Assembly (NCBI GenBank): GCA_945859605.1
Contig: OX243827.1
Span: 25,801,502 to 25,865,501, forward strand
DNA length: 64,000 nucleotides
Source: Lumbricus rubellus
Taxonomy: Eukaryota > Annelida > Clitellata > Crassiclitellata > Lumbricidae
Reading direction: 5' to 3'
Part shown: positions 25,601 through 34,972 of the stretch, piece by piece
Numbering within the stretch: the stretch's first letter is position 1
Layout of the letters: each line of letters begins with the position of its first letter
Translations under genes and position numbers: made by a program
The notes under the pieces: model-generated
Database searches by the model: none
Told to the model about the DNA's origin: nothing
What the model saw: the letters and a program-made list of their open reading frames with translations, nothing else

Positions 25601-26641
25601 GCTCTCTCCATTGGCACATTCATTGTTATTAACCGCACCCCAAGTGGCTGTCTCAAAACTACTTTCTTTTCTTCAGGTTCTTTGCACTGGGAGTGCCCCT
25701 GATTGGTGCGCATTGTTGAAGGCGCTTTATAAATTTATAGAAACAATACAATACAAAACAATACAATACAATACAAAACACTCGAAACTCACCGCGGTCC
25801 GGTTGAAAGAGGAAGCTCCATATCGATGTGATGAGCAATGTGATACCGATTGAGAAGAGAATGATCTGCCACGCTTCAAGCCGAGAACATGACGCATTTA
25901 TCCTCACGCGACCCTCCTCTAAATACGGCTCCACGTACAAATAATACGGCCGACAAAAGTCCTGTCAAAGATCAAGAATGCCACACTCAGAATGATTACA
26001 TTTTACTCCCACCATGGGTTTTTAATTTTTTTTAAATTTAATTTTTAGTTTTTTAACCAAACAATGGTTGAGGCAAAGATTGAGTATTCTACAAAAGAAA
26101 AGGCAATGGTTGAAATAAAACAGATTATACGTTTTTACTGTTATGCAGATTTAGCCGAGTTCTACTTGTACATATTTCATGTAGCCATATGCAGGTGCAC
26201 AGTCTTTTCCTTCGGTCTTGGCAGAGCTACAGCGCTGTATAAAGTGAATAAGCCGGTCTCCCTGACGTGGCTTTTGTGGGCGCTGAGAAATCCTTTGAGA
26301 TTTCAATTACATTACATTATTAATAATATTATTAATAAAAATAAATAATAATAATTATTATTATTGGCACTTTATCCTAGTTTTCGGTGTCATAAAGGAG
26401 TACCACATGAACTTCCTTTGATCCTAAATCACTAATCAACCCAGTTCTTGATCTCTGCTGGCGACAATCAATTAATTGCGGGATGCCCTACATAATTAAA
26501 ATAACTGTGAATACGAAACGCTAATGTATCCAAAAACGCCACCATGGCTGGCTTAAGTAACTGCTTTATAAATAATAAACATGAAGTCCAATATACCAAA
26601 ACTTCTTGGACAAAACTTGAGTTTTTCTCTTCCAAACCCAT
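14980..26641 (-). CDS. SGPL1: Sphingosine-1-phosphate lyase, 16 coding exons
   Basis: This PLP enzyme of the ER membrane cleaves sphingosine-1-phosphate to hexadecenal and phosphoethanolamine, the exit step of sphingolipid breakdown. Exons: 26597-26641, 25793-25961, 25173-25348, 23201-23240, 22560-22639, 21548-21676, 20944-21032, 20604-20640, 20031-20138, 19384-19446, 18598-18744, 17737-17857, 17072-17189, 16216-16362, 15678-15798, 14980-15114. All phases join, giving 574 aa (human about 568). One membrane helix lies at about 46-66. [22 protein letters not shown] and SADTHK follow in family order, and the Lys ending SADTHK (residue 361) is the expected PLP Schiff-base lysine. The 3' end is MAQSIPDRS to a Lys-rich tail. 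The 15-codon first exon is the least certain. The donor after exon 13 (GTTCGT) is unusual but required by phase and by the [10 protein letters not shown] alignment. Confidence 0.93.
16470..17045. repeat. SINE/LINE 3' tails in an SGPL1 intron
   Basis: At about 16484-16520 (minus) and 16958-17045 (plus) the family 3' end recurs. On plus it reads CTGGGAGCGCCTCTGAGTAG, then GAAGCGCTATATAAG, then GAATGAATG repeats. Each is a short 5'-truncated insertion, interrupting no exon. Confidence 0.65.
17255..17480 (-). mobile_element. LINE reverse-transcriptase fragment
   Basis: The minus strand reads [20 protein letters not shown], then [17 protein letters not shown], then [10 protein letters not shown]. 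This matches block by block the C-terminal part of the LINE protein at 23354-24733 ([36 protein letters not shown]). It is a short dead fragment of the same family in the opposite orientation. Confidence 0.75.
18040..18375 (-). repeat. Two LINE/SINE 3' ends in minus orientation
   Basis: At 18045-18130 and 18270-18375 the minus strand carries a variant of the CACTGGGAGTGCTTCTGA block, then a gene-end motif like GAGGTGCTTTATAAAT, then a tail of AATAC/AATAG-type repeats. Both are variants of the LINE tail seen at 24700-24783. Confidence 0.6.
18786..19013 (+). mobile_element. tRNA-derived SINE, plus orientation
   Basis: A box-A-like TGGTGCAGTGG and a box-B-like GGTTGCATGTTC are followed by the same body as the 7849-8050 copy (AAGTCCTTCACTCACAATTG, GCTCAGCGCTT). 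The 3' end is GGAAGCGCTTTTGAGTAG, then GAAGGGGCGCTATAACAA, then ACATACAAACAAAAAC. It lies between SGPL1 exons 10 and 11. Confidence 0.75.
19012..19145 (-). mobile_element. Second tRNA-derived SINE head, minus orientation
   Basis: The minus strand from 19142 reads TGGTGTAGTGGTTAGAG, matching box A, and then GGGGTTCAAGTCCCACC, matching box B, at tRNA-like spacing. The sequence then runs toward the 18786-19013 SINE, tail to tail. It could be mistaken for a tRNA gene, but no cloverleaf with a paired acceptor stem is apparent. Confidence 0.6.
19586..19632. repeat. (AT)n microsatellite
   Basis: About 45 bp of uninterrupted AT in an SGPL1 intron. Confidence 0.95.
20320..20535 (+). repeat. 5'-truncated LINE/SINE copy
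   Basis: The block ends TTGGGAGCACTGCTGAAAGG, TTTTGCTGAGAGAAGCGCTTTACAAAT, then AAATACAAT. A nearly identical 3' end occurs at 50360-50450. The copy has no intact coding frame. Confidence 0.6.
21200..21395 (-). mobile_element. LINE C-terminal coding fragment
   Basis: The minus-strand frame reads [18 protein letters not shown], then [21 protein letters not shown]. This has the form of the conserved C-terminus of CR1/L2-type LINE proteins (AP.LWN.LP, SL..FK..LKT.LF). It lies in an SGPL1 intron and is a truncated copy of a subfamily different from 23264-24783. Confidence 0.6.
21901..22229. repeat. Seven near-perfect copies of a 47-bp unit
   Basis: The unit begins GATTCTTTACCGTC and ends TTTCTTTCCATTT. 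Copies start at 21901, 21948, 21995, 22042, 22089, 22136 and 22183, with no difference I could see. The array lies between SGPL1 exons 5 and 6. Confidence 0.95.
22378..22495 (-). repeat. Diverged LINE 3' end
   Basis: On the minus strand the order is a CACTGTGAGAACCTCTGATT-like block, then GAGAGGCTCTTTGAAAAT, then AGATACAGTACGATAC. It is a diverged member of the same tail family. Confidence 0.5.
23264..24783 (+). mobile_element. 5'-truncated CR1/L2-type LINE
   Basis: The insertion lies in the intron between SGPL1 exons 3 and 4, antisense to that gene. LINE homology starts in frame upstream of the RT domain ([19 protein letters not shown]) at about 23270. It ends with GGGAGCGCCTCTGATTAG, GAGAGGCGCTTTATAAAT and an AATAG repeat tail. 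No endonuclease domain is present, as expected for 5' truncation during target-primed reverse transcription. Confidence 0.9.
23354..24733 (+). CDS. LINE reverse transcriptase (5'-truncated ORF2)
   Basis: A 459-codon open frame carries all core RT motifs in order. [13 protein letters not shown] is near the start, then [12 protein letters not shown] (motif A), [14 protein letters not shown] (motif B), LYADDV at about 23843-23860 (motif C, catalytic YADD), [11 protein letters not shown] (motif D), and the C-terminal [13 protein letters not shown] and LWNGLP blocks. The frame is continuous, with no stop or frameshift, so the insertion is young. Upstream coding continues in frame to about 23268 without an ATG. 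The record therefore starts at a non-ATG codon, and the piece is not an independent gene. It encoded the polymerase that copies the element into DNA. Confidence 0.88.
   Translation: MCQNYRPIANLSFLSKTLERLVSLQLLPYLEQSGLLPPRQSGFRAHHSTETALLSLLSDIYSAMDKSQITLLALFDASSAFDMVDHDILLHRLETSFGLSGLPLLWFRSYLTDRTQMVILDDSRTSWVPVKFGVPQGSVLGPLLYILFTADIPLLFAKHSASGHLYADDVQTFVHGSSYQQLALCQSIESLSADLNSWMSSNRLSLNSSKTQLIWLGTRQQLNKLDYVLLAKHFPQFTFVANVRDLGVTIDNTLSFSTHIANISRSSFYHLRRLRAIRRSLSSSIFSSMVHAFICSRIDYCNSLLIGLPKLRLAPLQSVLNASARLIARLPRFSHISAFMTEHLHWLPLTARIQYKILFLTYKMFLGLAPRYLCDLIRKPFSATVGRPLRSLDRHDLLVPRSRTATAQHRAFASVCPLLWNGLPTIIRAQILSGGFTFSARCLKTFLFPGVLRTGSASD
25086..25155. mobile_element. 70-bp TTAA-flanked mini-MITE
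   Basis: TTAACCCTTTAATGC at the left is inverted as GCATTAAAGGGTTAA at the right. The CCC start next to TTAA matches piggyBac ends. It sits 18 bp from SGPL1 exon 3. Confidence 0.6.
25440..25790 (+). repeat. Two LINE/SINE 3' ends with GAAT and ATACA tails
   Basis: The first copy (25465-25563) has GGGAGCACTACTGAATAG, GAAGCGCTATATAAAT and about ten GAAT units. The second (25640-25785) has CACTGGGAGTGCCCCTGATT, GAAGGCGCTTTATAAAT and ATACA repeats that end at the donor of SGPL1 exon 2. Confidence 0.7.
26140..26350 (+). repeat. Possible SINE-like fragment with ATT-rich tail
   Basis: The segment GAGCTACAGCGCTGTATAAA and the ATTACATTACATTATTAAT tail resemble the ends of dispersed elements elsewhere in the window. 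It lies in SGPL1 intron 1. Evidence is weak. Confidence 0.35.
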
Positions 26642-28331
26642 CTTCGCCTCTTTCTTTAAACCGCTTTAACATCAAACACAACCAGACTATTTATTTGTTT
26701 GAGTGCGCATTCCAATTACGTCAATGCATCACTGCGATTGACTGAACAGTGAGTCGCGCTGCAGTATTTTTACCAAATAATTTGAATTGTTTTGTGAAAG
26801 TAGACAACTATTAGTGAACTATCATATTTATTTTCAAGTAGGGCCTATATAATGTCCATCTCGAGTCAATTTATATTTAAAGCAACTGTCATGGTCATGA
26901 TCATGCAAACAACGAATTTGCAGGATGAACAATAATGCGGCATCTTAAAATATATAATCTGTTCTGAAGTTTATTACAGAAACCGAGGTACCTGTGCACT
27001 TTACACCTATAACAAAGCAACTACAGCATGTGACAATCAGTAGGCCTACTGCCCTACTAATAGGTCTCAGTGCTACACACCCTCGATCCTTTGTTCCAAA
27101 TTAATTAATGTTAATTATTAATATCGAAAAGTCCAATCAATGTTTTCCATCTATCAAATGAATAGCACACGATTAGCCTAATTACGATGAAGGTGATCCT
27201 GGTGATGGCTTAAATTATTCAGAGATTCAAAACTCGGTCCACCGTGACCACGATGACCTATAGGCCTACTGTCCTATTTAGTGCTTAGTGCAATATGAAC
27301 GTTGGGTGTGGCAGTGTAGGCTTTAGGGGTATGTTCGGTGCCTTATTGGAGCGGGAAAGTTGCGGGTTCGAATTAAACCACCTCAGTTAAGTCGCCGTGC
27401 AGGGTCCTCGTCGACTCCTCGATCATGCGCATGGGCCAGGCCAGAAGAAGAGTTCAGGGCTTAACGACACTGTTTCATATCGAAGATGATTAGTGTCGGA
27501 GGCAGAGAACAACCTCACACTCCACGTTTATATTGCGACCGAGCCACCCGCAGTAAAGATCCGACCGGGAATTGAAACCGGGCCGCCGGCGCTTTGTAGG
27601 CCTACGGTACTCTATGAACCTCTCTCCTCAGATCCCATTGATAATATTACATAAATTAATATAGAACCAAGCCTGATCGCAACTTTACCCAACGGACTTT
27701 GCCCAAATTTATTGGATTTAAAACTTATGATTAAAGCTAGGAATAAAAAATTATTTTTAAAAAGTTCCTAGCTAAGAATTCGTCCGAGTTTTAACATCAA
27801 CAGACGTCGTCAGACGGCGGTGTATACCAACTTCACCTACCGGAAGTACCAAAAATAAGGATTACGATGAAAAAAGAGGATTTTTAAACTTCGACTGCAT
27901 CATAAAAATGAATTAGCTACACATGAAATTACAGATTGGCTTTGCTTTTAGCTAGTCTGTGTGGATAAACTTGTCACAGTCATGTAGAATCAAGGTAGTT
28001 ACGGTGTTTTTAACATTACGCAGTAAAGCCCAACTGCACACTGCCCCCGAGTGCAGACGTGATCGCAAACTTCTATAGCGCCCATCAGGGGAGTAGCCAG
28101 GAAAATTCTGTGGTTCCATGTTGAAGATTCCAATGGACTAGGCGCAAAATACACAGAATTACGAAAATTGGAAAGTTTTCATTTGGGGGTTTGAATCCGT
28201 AAAATCTCAATGGTTTCCATCCATTCTTATATGTTGATGCGATGAGTCTCTCTTGCACGAAAGTGGTGTTATATAAATTTGCCATTATCACTGCTATCGT
28301 GTGATTGTTTCAATTTATACTGTTATTGCAG
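26642..28331. promoter_or_regulatory. Shared upstream region between SGPL1 and MFSD3
   Basis: The two genes are divergent, with 1.7 kb between their start codons, so both promoters should lie here. I cannot place a core promoter. A tRNA-like box B (GGTTCGAATTA) sits near 27365. A second tRNA-like inverse (GGGAATTGAAACC) lies near 27570, so at least part of the interval is SINE. A good acceptor at 28330-28331 suggests that MFSD3 has a 5' untranslated exon in this interval. Confidence 0.4.
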
Positions 28332-28361
28332 CGTCATACGTCGAATCCACGCGATGCTTCC

Positions 28362-31300
28362 ATGATGCTTCCAGTAACCGGCAGCGTTCTCCTGCTCATG
28401 TTCCTCTACTTCATACAAGGCCTTCCGTACGGTCTCCAGGCTCAGTTCCTTCCCGTCTACCTCCGCTCAAAGGGGGTCGACCTGACGGACATCGGCCTAC
28501 TGAAGATCGTCTACGCGCCATGGTTGTGCAAGTTTCTCTGGGGCCCTCTGGTGGACCAGCTGAGCACGAAACGCAAATGGTTGCTGGTTAGCATCCTCTG
28601 CCTCGCCATCACGTGCGTCTTCGGCGCGTTCTTCCCGCCGGATTTCCTCATCCCGATCATCGTCGTCCTCTTCCTCCTCAATCTTTTCGCGTCCATTCAA
28701 GATGTAGCCGTCGACGCCATCGCGATCCGCCTGCTGACCTCCGAGGAACTGGGTCAGGGCAACACCGTGCAGGTCGTCGGCTACAAGCTCGGTTCGATCT
28801 TCGGCGGCGGGATACTCGCGTCGTTCGTTCACGCGATCGGGTGGATGGGGTTGTTCCTCGTTCTTGCCGTCGTCTACGTCGAAGCCGGAATGTTCATCTA
28901 CGTCGCTCCAGGTCTGCGAAATTTAGACGTAGTTCATCGGCCAAGCTCAAGATCGAAGAACGACGACGAAACGGCTCATGAAAAAGGCAATAATTTCGAT
29001 TCGAGTTGCAGCGACGAACGGCACGACGATGATGGTGCCGAAACCTCAAATGATCAGTTTTTTGAAGATGCCGTTGGAATTAATTGCGTTGCGAAAGAGG
29101 CAGATTCAAGGGATTGGAAGCAGGCGAAGCGGTCCCGGCGTTCCTGTCACGGCGACGCGTTTCTGCATGGGTCGAAATCGATGTCTGGTCGGGTTTGCAG
29201 TCACTGCGTGGATTCGAATCCCGGCGAGAGAGACCGTCTTGATAGGCTGGAGAGAGCGGCTGCATTGGGAGCGGATTCGGAGGGAGCGAACGTGCGTAGA
29301 TTTCACAATACTTTTCGACAGGTTCTCGGCGTTCCCGGGACCTACTGGATGATGTCGTTTCTACTCATTTTCAAATTAGGTGCGTGGAGTTTCGGTGATT
29401 TGGGATTTCCTATTGATGTGTTTGCTTTGCTGGAATGGTTTGGTTGGTCTTAATTTAGTTGATTTTTTTTATTCGATCTAAGAAGGACCTTTCTACTTCT
29501 TTTCAAATTGGGTTTGGAATTTTGCTGATTTAAGAGATTTGTCATTTTGTAAAGATATATTTGTATTTCCAAAAGTGTTTGTGCAGACTTCATGATGCAA
29601 TTTTCATTTTTTTTACATTTCTCTGATTTGAGATTTGTAATTCAGATATTTTTTCATATTTCTAAAAGTGTTTGCATGGTCTTGATGATGCAACTTTTTT
29701 TATATCCATGGGTTTTAATTCCAACTAAGAATGGACCTTTCTACTCTTTTCCAAATTAGGTTTGGCATTTCTGTGATTTTGGATTTTTAATTGCCCGGTA
29801 TTTGCATGCAGTGGAATGCTTTTTCGATGGGTGGGCATCCACCCAACATAACCACCCTCTTTGGACCTGCTTATGGTCTAAGCTATGAATTGTGCATGAT
29901 CTTTCTAGAAACACTTAAAAAAAATAATTTTCCACTGGTGTTGCCTCAAAGAGGTTGCTGCGGAGAAGTGTTTATTTAATGTACTGGATGACGCCTCCAG
30001 TATTCAAAACCAGAATGTGATTTTTTTCTTTGTTACTCGTTAGCAAAAGTTCTTGATGTTTACGGAATTCAAGACCAGAATCTTGTATTGTTTTTCCTTT
30101 GGTACTCGTTTGCAAGATGTCTTGATTTTAACGTTATTTCATTCTGTTGTTTTCCTTTGTTGCTCATTTGTGAAATTTCTTAATTTTAACGGCATTTGGT
30201 TCTGTTCTTTTCCTTTGTTGCTCATTTGTGAAATTTCTTAATTTTAACGGCATTTGGTTCTGTTCTTTTCCTTTGTTGCTCATTAGCGAAATTTCTTGCT
30301 GTCAACGGCATAATTTCTGTTGGATTTAGGAGAGCAGGGCGCATTGAACATGTTGCCACTGTTCTTTCTCGACAAGAAAGTTGATCCGGCTGAAGTAACG
30401 TTCTGGACGGGTGTTGTTGGTCAGGGCGTCTCGATCTGTGGCTCCGTCCTCGGAGGTTGGTTTGTCACATGCTACAGGTGAACTTTGCTTTACATCCATC
30501 CTACGCTTTTCCATTATAAATTTATTCGTATTCTCTAGCAGTGCCAGCCCAAAACGTGGAAAATGAGGAGGGCGACACTAATGGTCTTTGTTGTCATATG
30601 TACAGTAGAGTTAAACCGAAATACTACGGTACTATTACTCTGGTAATATGATGATTGCCTATAGATTGAGAAAGTATACAAGAGCATTGGCGTGTAATGT
30701 GAAGTACAGATTCACAACTTTTCCTAAGACGCTCTTCTGTAGGAACCTCAAACTAGTCCTGCCTGTACACAGTAGCCCAGCACTACTAGCATATGATCTT
30801 TGATGCACTTGTCATCTTTAGAACAAGGGCATTGTTAAAAGCAATGTATCTTTTGAATTGTTGCACTGCCAGAGTTGTCTTGAACAATTGATATATATGA
30901 ATGTGTTATGCAGACCTGTTTAGACTATGTTTAAATTACCTCGGTTTAATATTTGTGTTTCCTGGATTTGAATCTTCATACAGCCATTGTGTATGACTAT
31001 CTATTAATTTATATATAGAACCACGATTAATGCACATTTATTAGGTACCACAACATTTTCAGTTAATTATATTTAATGAAGTCGAATCAATGATGCTTGC
31101 ACCTTAATATAAATTGCCTGAAGATATATTCTCAACACTGCATTTAATAATAGAAACATAATTTTGAAGTGTGCTGATATGTGAGAAGTTTTAAATGAAT
31201 CTGATTATACCATTATTTTCAAAAGCTACCACTTCTCTAAATTTAGCTTCTTTGAATGCACTTCAACAGGTTTTAAAAATGTCTGCTTGTTGTTACATGT

Positions 31301-32381
31301 AGGAGGATTCCGCTAGACTTCATGCTGCAGCAGCTGTGCCTGCTACGGCTGCTGCCAGTCGGTGCTCAGCTGCTCCTAGTCGTCATCTGGGATGTGGGAC
31401 ATCTCTACAGAGAAGCTCTATTCTGTTAGTGCTCCTACTATTGGAAATGTATTCCTCCCTGTTGTACAATTTTTTCGTCTGTTGAGCATACACACATTAG
31501 TACATTTCAGTATACACACACACATCAGTACATTTCAGTGTACACACATTAGTACATTTCAGTGTACACACACATCAGTACATTCAGAGTACAAACATTA
31601 GTCAAGAAGTATTTAATGAACCGATCTTATGTATAGCAAATACTGACCTTATTATGTAAGCTTGATGGCTGGTAGTTGTGCGATAAATTAAAAAGCTTGA
31701 TGGCAGATAATTTTTTGAAAAAATTCGAAAGCATGATGGCCGATAATTTTTTTAATAAATGTGTAAGCTCGATGGCAGATAATTTTTTAAATAAATTTGT
31801 AGGCTTGATGGCTGGTAGGTTTGTGATAAGCTTAAAAGCTTGATGTTTAGGAAATTTTTGAATTAAATTTTTAAGCTTGATGGCAGATAATTTTTGAAAT
31901 AAATTTGTAAGCTTGATATTTAGGAAAAAAATTTAAAGTAAATTTGTAAGCTATGATCATAGAGCTCTGCTAGTTTCATCGTTTGCAAGCTTCATGGCTG
32001 GTAGTTTGTGTGTGTGTTGTAGATGTGGCCATTGTCATGCTGCTGCTGCTTCTACTTCTCAGTGGAATCATCACCACAGTCACTTTCACTTTCATGATGC
32101 AATGTTCACGGTCGGCGGCGACCGACATCCAAGCCACGCACTACACCACGCTGGCAACGGTCGAAGTCCTCGGCAAGCTGGCCTTCACGGCGGCCTGCGG
32201 CTGGTTCGCCGACGTCTTCGGGTATCGTTTCCTCTTTCTGTCCTTCGCGGTCTTGTCCGTGTTTGTTCTGCCGCTGCTGAAGGCGTGTCCGGAAGAGATT
32301 ACCTGTTTGGAATCGGTGTTGGAATCCGATCCTTTGGCGGAGCTGGAACTGCTGAGCGACGAGAGGGATAAGGCGGAATAG
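28362..32381 (+). CDS. MFSD3: MFSD3-type major facilitator transporter, four coding exons
   Basis: The protein is a multi-pass transporter of the MFSD3 branch (related to acetyl-CoA transporters), with unsettled substrate. Exons 28362-29379, 30330-30477, 31303-31424 and 32023-32381 join in phase (1, 2, 1) into 548 aa. Family signatures include FIQGLPYGLQAQFLPVYLR (residues 17-35), YAPWLCKFLWGPLVD (51-65), ASIQDVAVDAIAI (110-122) and GQGNTVQVVGYKLG (131-144). Exon 2 starts the second half with GEQGALNMLP. A long hydrophilic loop of about 120 residues (188-310, Ser/Asp/Arg-rich) separates the halves, and the human protein is about 412 aa. The start is the first in-frame ATG of two adjacent ones, after an acceptor at 28330-28331. 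The C-terminus is acidic (LESDPLAELELLSDERDKAE). Confidence 0.9.
30060..30312. repeat. 58-bp tandem repeat in MFSD3 intron 1
   Basis: A unit containing GAAATTTCTTAATTTTAACG and TTTTCCTTTGTTGCTCATT recurs about four times. The two central copies are almost identical. It ends about 18 bp before MFSD3 exon 2. Confidence 0.8.
31480..31600. repeat. CACA-rich tandem repeat in MFSD3 intron 3
   Basis: ACACACATCAGTACATTTCA and close variants recur about five times with alternating spacing. Confidence 0.7.
31655..31945. repeat. Diverged tandem repeat of about 40-45 bp in MFSD3 intron 3
   Basis: AAGCTTGATGGCAGATAATTT, followed by an AAATAAATTTGT-like spacer, recurs about seven times with substitutions. 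It ends about 80 bp before exon 4. Confidence 0.7.
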
Positions 32382-32763
32382 AATTTTTGTAAATTTTTAG
32401 GTCGATCTCACGTTATTTTAGCTTTCTACGTTTCTCCTCTTGTGTAGTAGGCAATCACGACGTTGGTTTAGCGTTTAAAGGACTTTCACCGATCGAGTTG
32501 TTTTATTTTATTTAAGCTTTAAATTGATGAGAGCTCTCTTTCGTTTTCTGCTGGGTGTGTCGTCATCAAGTCCTCGTATTATTGCTCACTATTATCGTTT
32601 GTATAGAATTTTGTTTAACTTGAAAATAACGTGTGATTTAAAAGACGTTTGTTCCTGTGATTACTTCTGAGTGTGCTGCAGCCTCTTGACACTTATATAA
32701 TGAGCGTGTGACTGGGAACCAGTGCAGCTCGTCGTTAGAAGTGTTGAGGTTCATGCTGTAATG

Positions 32764-34014
32764 CAGGGGTGTCAAACCTTTTTTAATGGCGGGCCAGTTT
32801 GAGCATCTTCCAACAAGTGGAGGGCCATGGTGAACATTGTCCAACAAGTGGCGGGCCAGGGTGTTGAAGCTCTTGAGGAAAATTGGGTATACACTATAGT
32901 GATTTGAGAGGGAGCTATTTGGTCAGCCAACTTTCATAATTTTACTAACAGACAAGTGAGACAACCAACCGGAAACCATAGATACACAGTCTACACAGAG
33001 CTGTGCGTCTGAGCAAAAGGGCAATTCCACCGTCACTGACGTAACATTCAGACAGAAATGTTGCTTCGTTTTTAATTCTAGCAGACTATCATATCACTGC
33101 TTTGCCAAAAATTTTATGCCAAATTATTTAACTATATAAGCCTTCTTAAAAGACAAAAAATATTTGGCCGGAAATATTTATGGGTATTTTTAAAAACAGT
33201 TTTTGAGTGTCGTCACTGACGTAACGCATTTTGGACACCAAAATTATTGCAATTCGTATACGCATTAAAATCTTCTGAAACATCACTGCAAAAATTTTTT
33301 TAAAGTTTTTAAAATTATTAGTACAAGTTGTGGCATACATAGAAAGTTAAAAATTCTTATCCAAAACTCACTTAGTCATAATTTCACTGTTGATTAGATG
33401 TCACTGACGTAACATTAAAATGTCACTGACGTAACGCTTCCGAAAAGACAAATACTACTTGCAGTAAATTTACTAGTTATGGTTCAAAAGTATGTAGGAA
33501 TACTTTATAAATCATCCAGTTTTGTTGGATACTGCAATGTGTTCACCTAGAGTGAAAAAGCCCCTTCTGTTTACCACTAGGCTGTTGGCTTCATATTCAC
33601 TAATGTCTTTGAATTTCCACAAGTTTGAACACCGAAATAGCAGCTCATGGACTGATTTAATCGATATTTCATTGCTATCTCGTAGTGTAGAAGGCAAATT
33701 CTTCAAATCAACCTGACATTTTCGTGATACTTGTAGCAACAAACATTATAATACTTTACACTCACTGAAAAACAAGTTTTTGACACAGAATTTTGCAGAA
33801 TTTTGTTTTGGTTTCTGTGTCCCATTTTCCGTGGAATTGCCCAAAAGTGACTTCAGTAAGAAAAAAACATCTATGTATTTGGCGCTGACTGTAAAATATA
33901 GAAATTTTAACTTTTATCCTCTATTTTTGTAATCTTTAGGGAAGGCTCCGCGGGCCAGAAAAAAATCGTTGGCGGGCCAGAAATGGCCCGCGGGCCAGCT
34001 CTTTGACACCCCTG
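32764..34014. mobile_element. hAT-type MITE (CAGGGGTGTCAAA family), copy 1
   Basis: The ends are CAGGGGTGTCAAA and TTTGACACCCCTG, flanked by perfect 8-bp duplications CTGTAATG (32756-32763 and 34015-34022). GCGGGCCAG occurs repeatedly near both ends. The element is 1,251 bp because another element (33020-33841) is inserted in it. Without that insert it matches the 471-bp copy at 55428-55898. It lies just downstream of MFSD3. Confidence 0.92.
33020..33841. mobile_element. Element nested inside the hAT MITE
   Basis: The ends are GGCAATTCCAC and its exact inverse GTGGAATTGCC. CAAAAG is duplicated at 33014-33019 and 33842-33847. The corresponding place in the other MITE copy (GAGCAAAAATGACG, about 55726) is uninterrupted, which defines the insertion. 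The 822-bp interior contains GTCACTGACGTAAC four times (33032, 33212, 33400, 33422). A 76-codon minus-strand ORF at 33512-33742 matches nothing I know. Confidence 0.8.
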
Positions 34015-34029
34015 CTGTAATGTAATTAG

Positions 34030-34108
34030 TAATTTCTATATAGTGCTGCTCACAGCAATTGCCATTCAGTATAGCTCCCAGTGCAAGAACCCCCGGGAAA
34101 AAAAGACT
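34030..34108 (-). repeat. LINE/SINE 3' end fragment
   Basis: Read on minus, it is a diverged CACTGGGAGCTATACTGAAT block followed by AGCACTATATAGAAAT. It lies between two other elements. Confidence 0.5.
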
Positions 34109-34709
34109 TTAACACATTCGCTGCCACGTACGTATATATACGTACTTCATTAAGCGCACGGCAAGTGCCACGTACGTATATATACGTACTTCAGTAGACG
34201 CAATACAACGGTTATCTGGCACACCGCAACGTCAAATTGTGTTTGTTTTGGCACACTAGAAACATTATTGAAGTGGAGTATGACTAAAAAAGTTTTATGG
34301 TAATGGAAATTTTCAGGTTTTGTGCTATATTAGCCTACACCTATATTTTTGGGGTGAAATACTATATTTTTCGAAAGATCTTGTTGGTCTAGGTCTAATA
34401 AATAATAATAAATAAATAAATAATAAATAATAATAAATAAATAATAATGAATAATAAATAATTAAAAAATAATAAATAAAATAAAAAACAAAAAATAAAT
34501 AAATAATAAATAATAATAAATAAATAAATAATAAATAAATAATAAATAATAATAAACAAATAATAAATAAATAATAAATAAATAATAATGCATAATAAAT
34601 TAATAAATAAATAAATAATAAATAAATAATTTTTTAACCCTCATTTCACATGTACATTGGCACACACGTCTGTTAACATCTCACCCTGTTACGGCAGCGA
34701 ATGTATTAA
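34109..34709. mobile_element. TTAA-flanked MITE with internal AAT repeat
   Basis: TTAACACATTCGCTGCC at the left is matched by the inverse GGCAGCGAATGTATTAA at the right, with TTAA on both sides. This is piggyBac-like, although the terminus starts CAC rather than CCC. Near the left end the palindromic segment GCCACGTACGTATATATACG occurs twice, 43 bp apart. The middle (34390-34632) is an AATAAATA simple repeat. Confidence 0.6.
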
Positions 34710-34972
34710 GAAGAATAGAGAGATAGATAGTGATGTAGATAGCAAGCCAGAAGGAAGAGTTCCTTGCAGAGTGGAAGGATTCAATGATTGTAAAGGATTG
34801 AGTATAGACTATAGAGCATAGTCAAGTGAAGATTTTGAACTGTTATGAAGCTACTCTGTGCATTAAAAGCTGATGGCAAGTTAATAGCACAACACATCCG
34901 CATCAAACTGTGTATTATGGCCCTGATTTGCTGAAAACAAGACCATTAATAAATGAATTCCTACCATTTTAA

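Noticed and set aside
28497..28981. Other-frame ORFs over MFSD3 exon 1
   Set aside because: They are Arg/Asp-rich shadow frames; only the frame starting at 28362 shows transporter helices and continues in phase through later exons.
33512..33742. 76-codon minus-strand ORF inside the nested element
   Set aside because: It has no known motif and lies in an element with no other coding sign; chance is sufficient.
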